64,000 nt of DNA from AA29 sp041481445 (GTDB lineage Bacteria > Acidobacteriota > Vicinamibacteria > Fen-336): assembly GCA_041481445.1 (NCBI GenBank), contig JBGPBV010000008.1, positions 18,484-82,483 of the forward strand, given 5' to 3'. Made by a program: the position numbers and the translations under genes. This document shows, piece after piece, positions 62,974-64,000 of this stretch (position 1 is its first letter; each line of letters starts with the position of its first letter). Under the pieces are notes generated by a model. It searched no databases and had not been told where the DNA came from. It saw nothing but the letters and a program-made list of their open reading frames with translations.

Positions 62974-63507
62974 CTACCTCAGGATCTGGCAGACGGTGAT
63001 ATCGATCCCGGACGGCGTGCAGCAGGCCGTCCCCCCGTTGGTCTGGACGATGCCGCTCGAATCGCCGCCGAACCCGCGGACGCCGGTCTTCCCGGCCGTG
63101 CTCGGCGTGGCCTGGTAGCAGTAGGCGTCGAGGCCGCCGACGGGGACCTGGGTCCCCGAGCCCGGGGTCTGGAAGAAGCTGCGGGAATAGCCCTGCTTGA
63201 GGACGGTGTTGTTGCCGGCGACGACGGCGTCGAGGAACGTCGGCCCGTTCGCCGGATAGCCGCTGATGCAGGAGGACGGCGAGTTCAGGCAGGTGATGTT
63301 GCCGTAGTAGCCGGAGTTGGCGGCGTGGTAGGCCGCCTCCGCCGATATGACCGTACGCGTATCGCCGATGGCCCCCGCCTCGTTGGCGGAGACGCGCGCC
63401 CGCAGCAGGCTCGGTATCGCGATCGCGGCGATGATCCCGATGATCGCCACCACGATCAACAGCTCGATGAGGGTGAAACCCCTCTGCGTCTTCCTCTGCG
63501 TCTTCAA
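62974..63507 (-). CDS. pilA: Major type IV pilin PilA (six-cysteine)
   Basis: A 177-residue prepilin. The class III leader is MKTQRKTQRG and the mature protein begins FTLIELLIVVAIIGIIAAIA with Glu at +5, then SLLRARVSANEAGAIGDTRT. The globular domain has six Cys in the order ITC, SSC, AYC, ACC and TVC, consistent with three disulfides, and the conserved YPANGPTFLDA and KTGVRGFGGDSSGI. TTG 63507 is chosen because AGGAGA sits 7 bases upstream and the leader is then of normal length; a GTG at 63534 would place the SD inside the gene. A close paralogue lies upstream. Confidence 0.94.
   Translation of the reverse strand: MKTQRKTQRGFTLIELLIVVAIIGIIAAIAIPSLLRARVSANEAGAIGDTRTVISAEAAYHAANSGYYGNITCLNSPSSCISGYPANGPTFLDAVVAGNNTVLKQGYSRSFFQTPGSGTQVPVGGLDAYCYQATPSTAGKTGVRGFGGDSSGIVQTNGGTACCTPSGIDITVCQILR
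63481..63504 (-). repeat. 12-bp tandem duplication in the pilA leader
   Basis: AAGACGCAGAGG is repeated exactly twice, right after the TTG start, and encodes KTQR-KTQR in the prepilin leader. It lengthens the basic leader by four residues. Confidence 0.85.
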
Positions 63508-63592
63508 GAGCGCCTCTCCTTTCACCTTCACCACCCTGGCGGCCGCTGCCGCAAGGGTCAGGGGATGGCGGCGTCTCCCGAGTTCGGATCCC

Positions 63593-63623
63593 CTCCGCCG
63601 GCCGCGGGACCCGGCCGGCGGAG
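63593..63623 (-). terminator. Hairpin between the two pilA genes
   Basis: CTCCGCCGGCC (63593-63603) pairs perfectly with GGCCGGCGGAG (63613-63623), an 11-bp stem with a 9-base loop, 36 bases after the stop of the upstream pilin. No T-run follows on the minus strand. It could end or attenuate transcription or protect the upstream pilin mRNA. Confidence 0.5.
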
Positions 63624-63658
63624 CGAAGAAGGGGCAAACGGCCCCCGGTCAACGACGT

Positions 63659-64000
63659 CTACTTCAGCGCCGGGCAGGTCGTCGTGATCAGCGAGCCGCT
63701 GCTGTTGCAGCAGGCCGCGCCGTTGTTGGTCTGGCCGATGACGCCGCTGGCGTCGCCACCGAATCCACGCACACCCGTCTTGCCCGCCACCGCCGGCGTG
63801 GCCTGGTAGCAGAAGACGTCGACGGCGCCGACCGGCGGGTTGCTGCCGCCTGCGGTCGTCACGGTGAACGTACGCGCGTAGCCCTGCTTGGTGATCGCGC
63901 CGCCCACCGGTCCCGCGATGGACGCATCGAGGAACGTCGGGCCGTTCGCCGGATACCCGTTGATGCAGTTCGTCGGCGCGGCCAGGCACGAGATCTGGCC
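63659..64000 (-). CDS. Second PilA-type pilin (partial, runs off the right edge)
   Basis: Only the C-terminal 113 codons are in the window; the prepilin leader and N-terminal helix lie beyond it. From the edge I read GQISCLAAPTNCINGYPANG, then PTFLDASIAG, KQGYARTF, VFCYQATPA, KTGVRGFGGDASGVIGQ and ACCNSSGSLITTTCPALK. It matches the downstream PilA nearly motif for motif and keeps all six Cys in the same order. It is thus a tandem pilin paralogue, probably the upstream member of the same operon. An internal GTG near 63907 is not the start. Confidence 0.9.
   Translation of the reverse strand, partial: GQISCLAAPTNCINGYPANGPTFLDASIAGPVGGAITKQGYARTFTVTTAGGSNPPVGAVDVFCYQATPAVAGKTGVRGFGGDASGVIGQTNNGAACCNSSGSLITTTCPALK

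Noticed and set aside
63508..63658. Sigma-54 promoter (GG-N10-GC) before pilA
   Set aside because: I looked for TGGC-N8-TTGC on the minus strand; a CCCTTGC string is present but without the GG at the right distance.

Overview
This is a very GC-rich, gene-dense bacterial chromosome segment with no phage, IS element, CRISPR array, rRNA or tRNA that I can see. The cell is evidently a diderm: it has Lnt for lipoprotein acylation, a Tat system, and a type IV pilus (T4P) set with PilY1 and minor pilins. The T4P layout (PilH/PilI-like ABC transporter beside pilA), DUF4388, DUF2339/DUF3999, YgeW/YgeY and an archaeal/eukaryal-type ProRS together suggest a soil or sediment lineage such as Acidobacteriota, Methylomirabilota (Rokubacteria) or Myxococcota/Desulfobacterota relatives. 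This placement is inference; no rRNA is present to settle it.

Layout. 1-8.5 kb (minus): prfB with its programmed +1 frameshift, a double-receiver response regulator, then a tightly packed envelope operon nfeD - slipin - DUF4388 - SPOR - lipA - lnt. 8.6-9.7 kb (plus): tatA-tatC. 9.7-21.5 kb (minus): DUF192, DUF3999, DUF2339, a membrane-fused spermidine-synthase-like protein, proS, terC, nadB. 21.6-37.3 kb is mixed metabolism: a secreted coiled-coil protein, an exported RraA-like protein, aroB, argF, a MobA-like nucleotidyltransferase, SDR plus cupin, an exported GH2 enzyme, the ygeW-ygeY pair, typA and a two-gene ABC importer without a binding protein.

37.3-50.5 kb (minus) is pilus territory. 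One unit is a zinc-ribbon/TPR protein, a second secreted coiled-coil protein and a sigma-54 response regulator. The other is pilD - histidine kinase - fimT - pilV - pilW - pilX - pilY1, ending at a perfect 12-bp hairpin. 50.6-59.8 kb (plus) is a five-gene extracytoplasmic glycosylation operon: a GT-C protein, a methyltransferase-GT2 fusion, two tandem YfhO-like GT-C proteins and a methyltransferase. 59.8-64 kb (minus) has tandem pilA genes followed by ABC ATPase, ABC permease, TPR protein and thioredoxin-like protein, resembling the pilA-pilH-pilI-pilG group of Myxococcus.

The most interesting reading is of 37-64 kb as one surface-appendage locus. It has two six-cysteine pilins, a nearby exported thiol-redox protein, an ABC transporter of the pilus-export type and a lipid-linked-sugar glycosylation operon divergent from pilD. 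Genes are very often coupled by 1- or 4-base overlaps, and several genes have a -10-like box only 6-12 bases before the start codon with no Shine-Dalgarno, which points to leaderless mRNAs.
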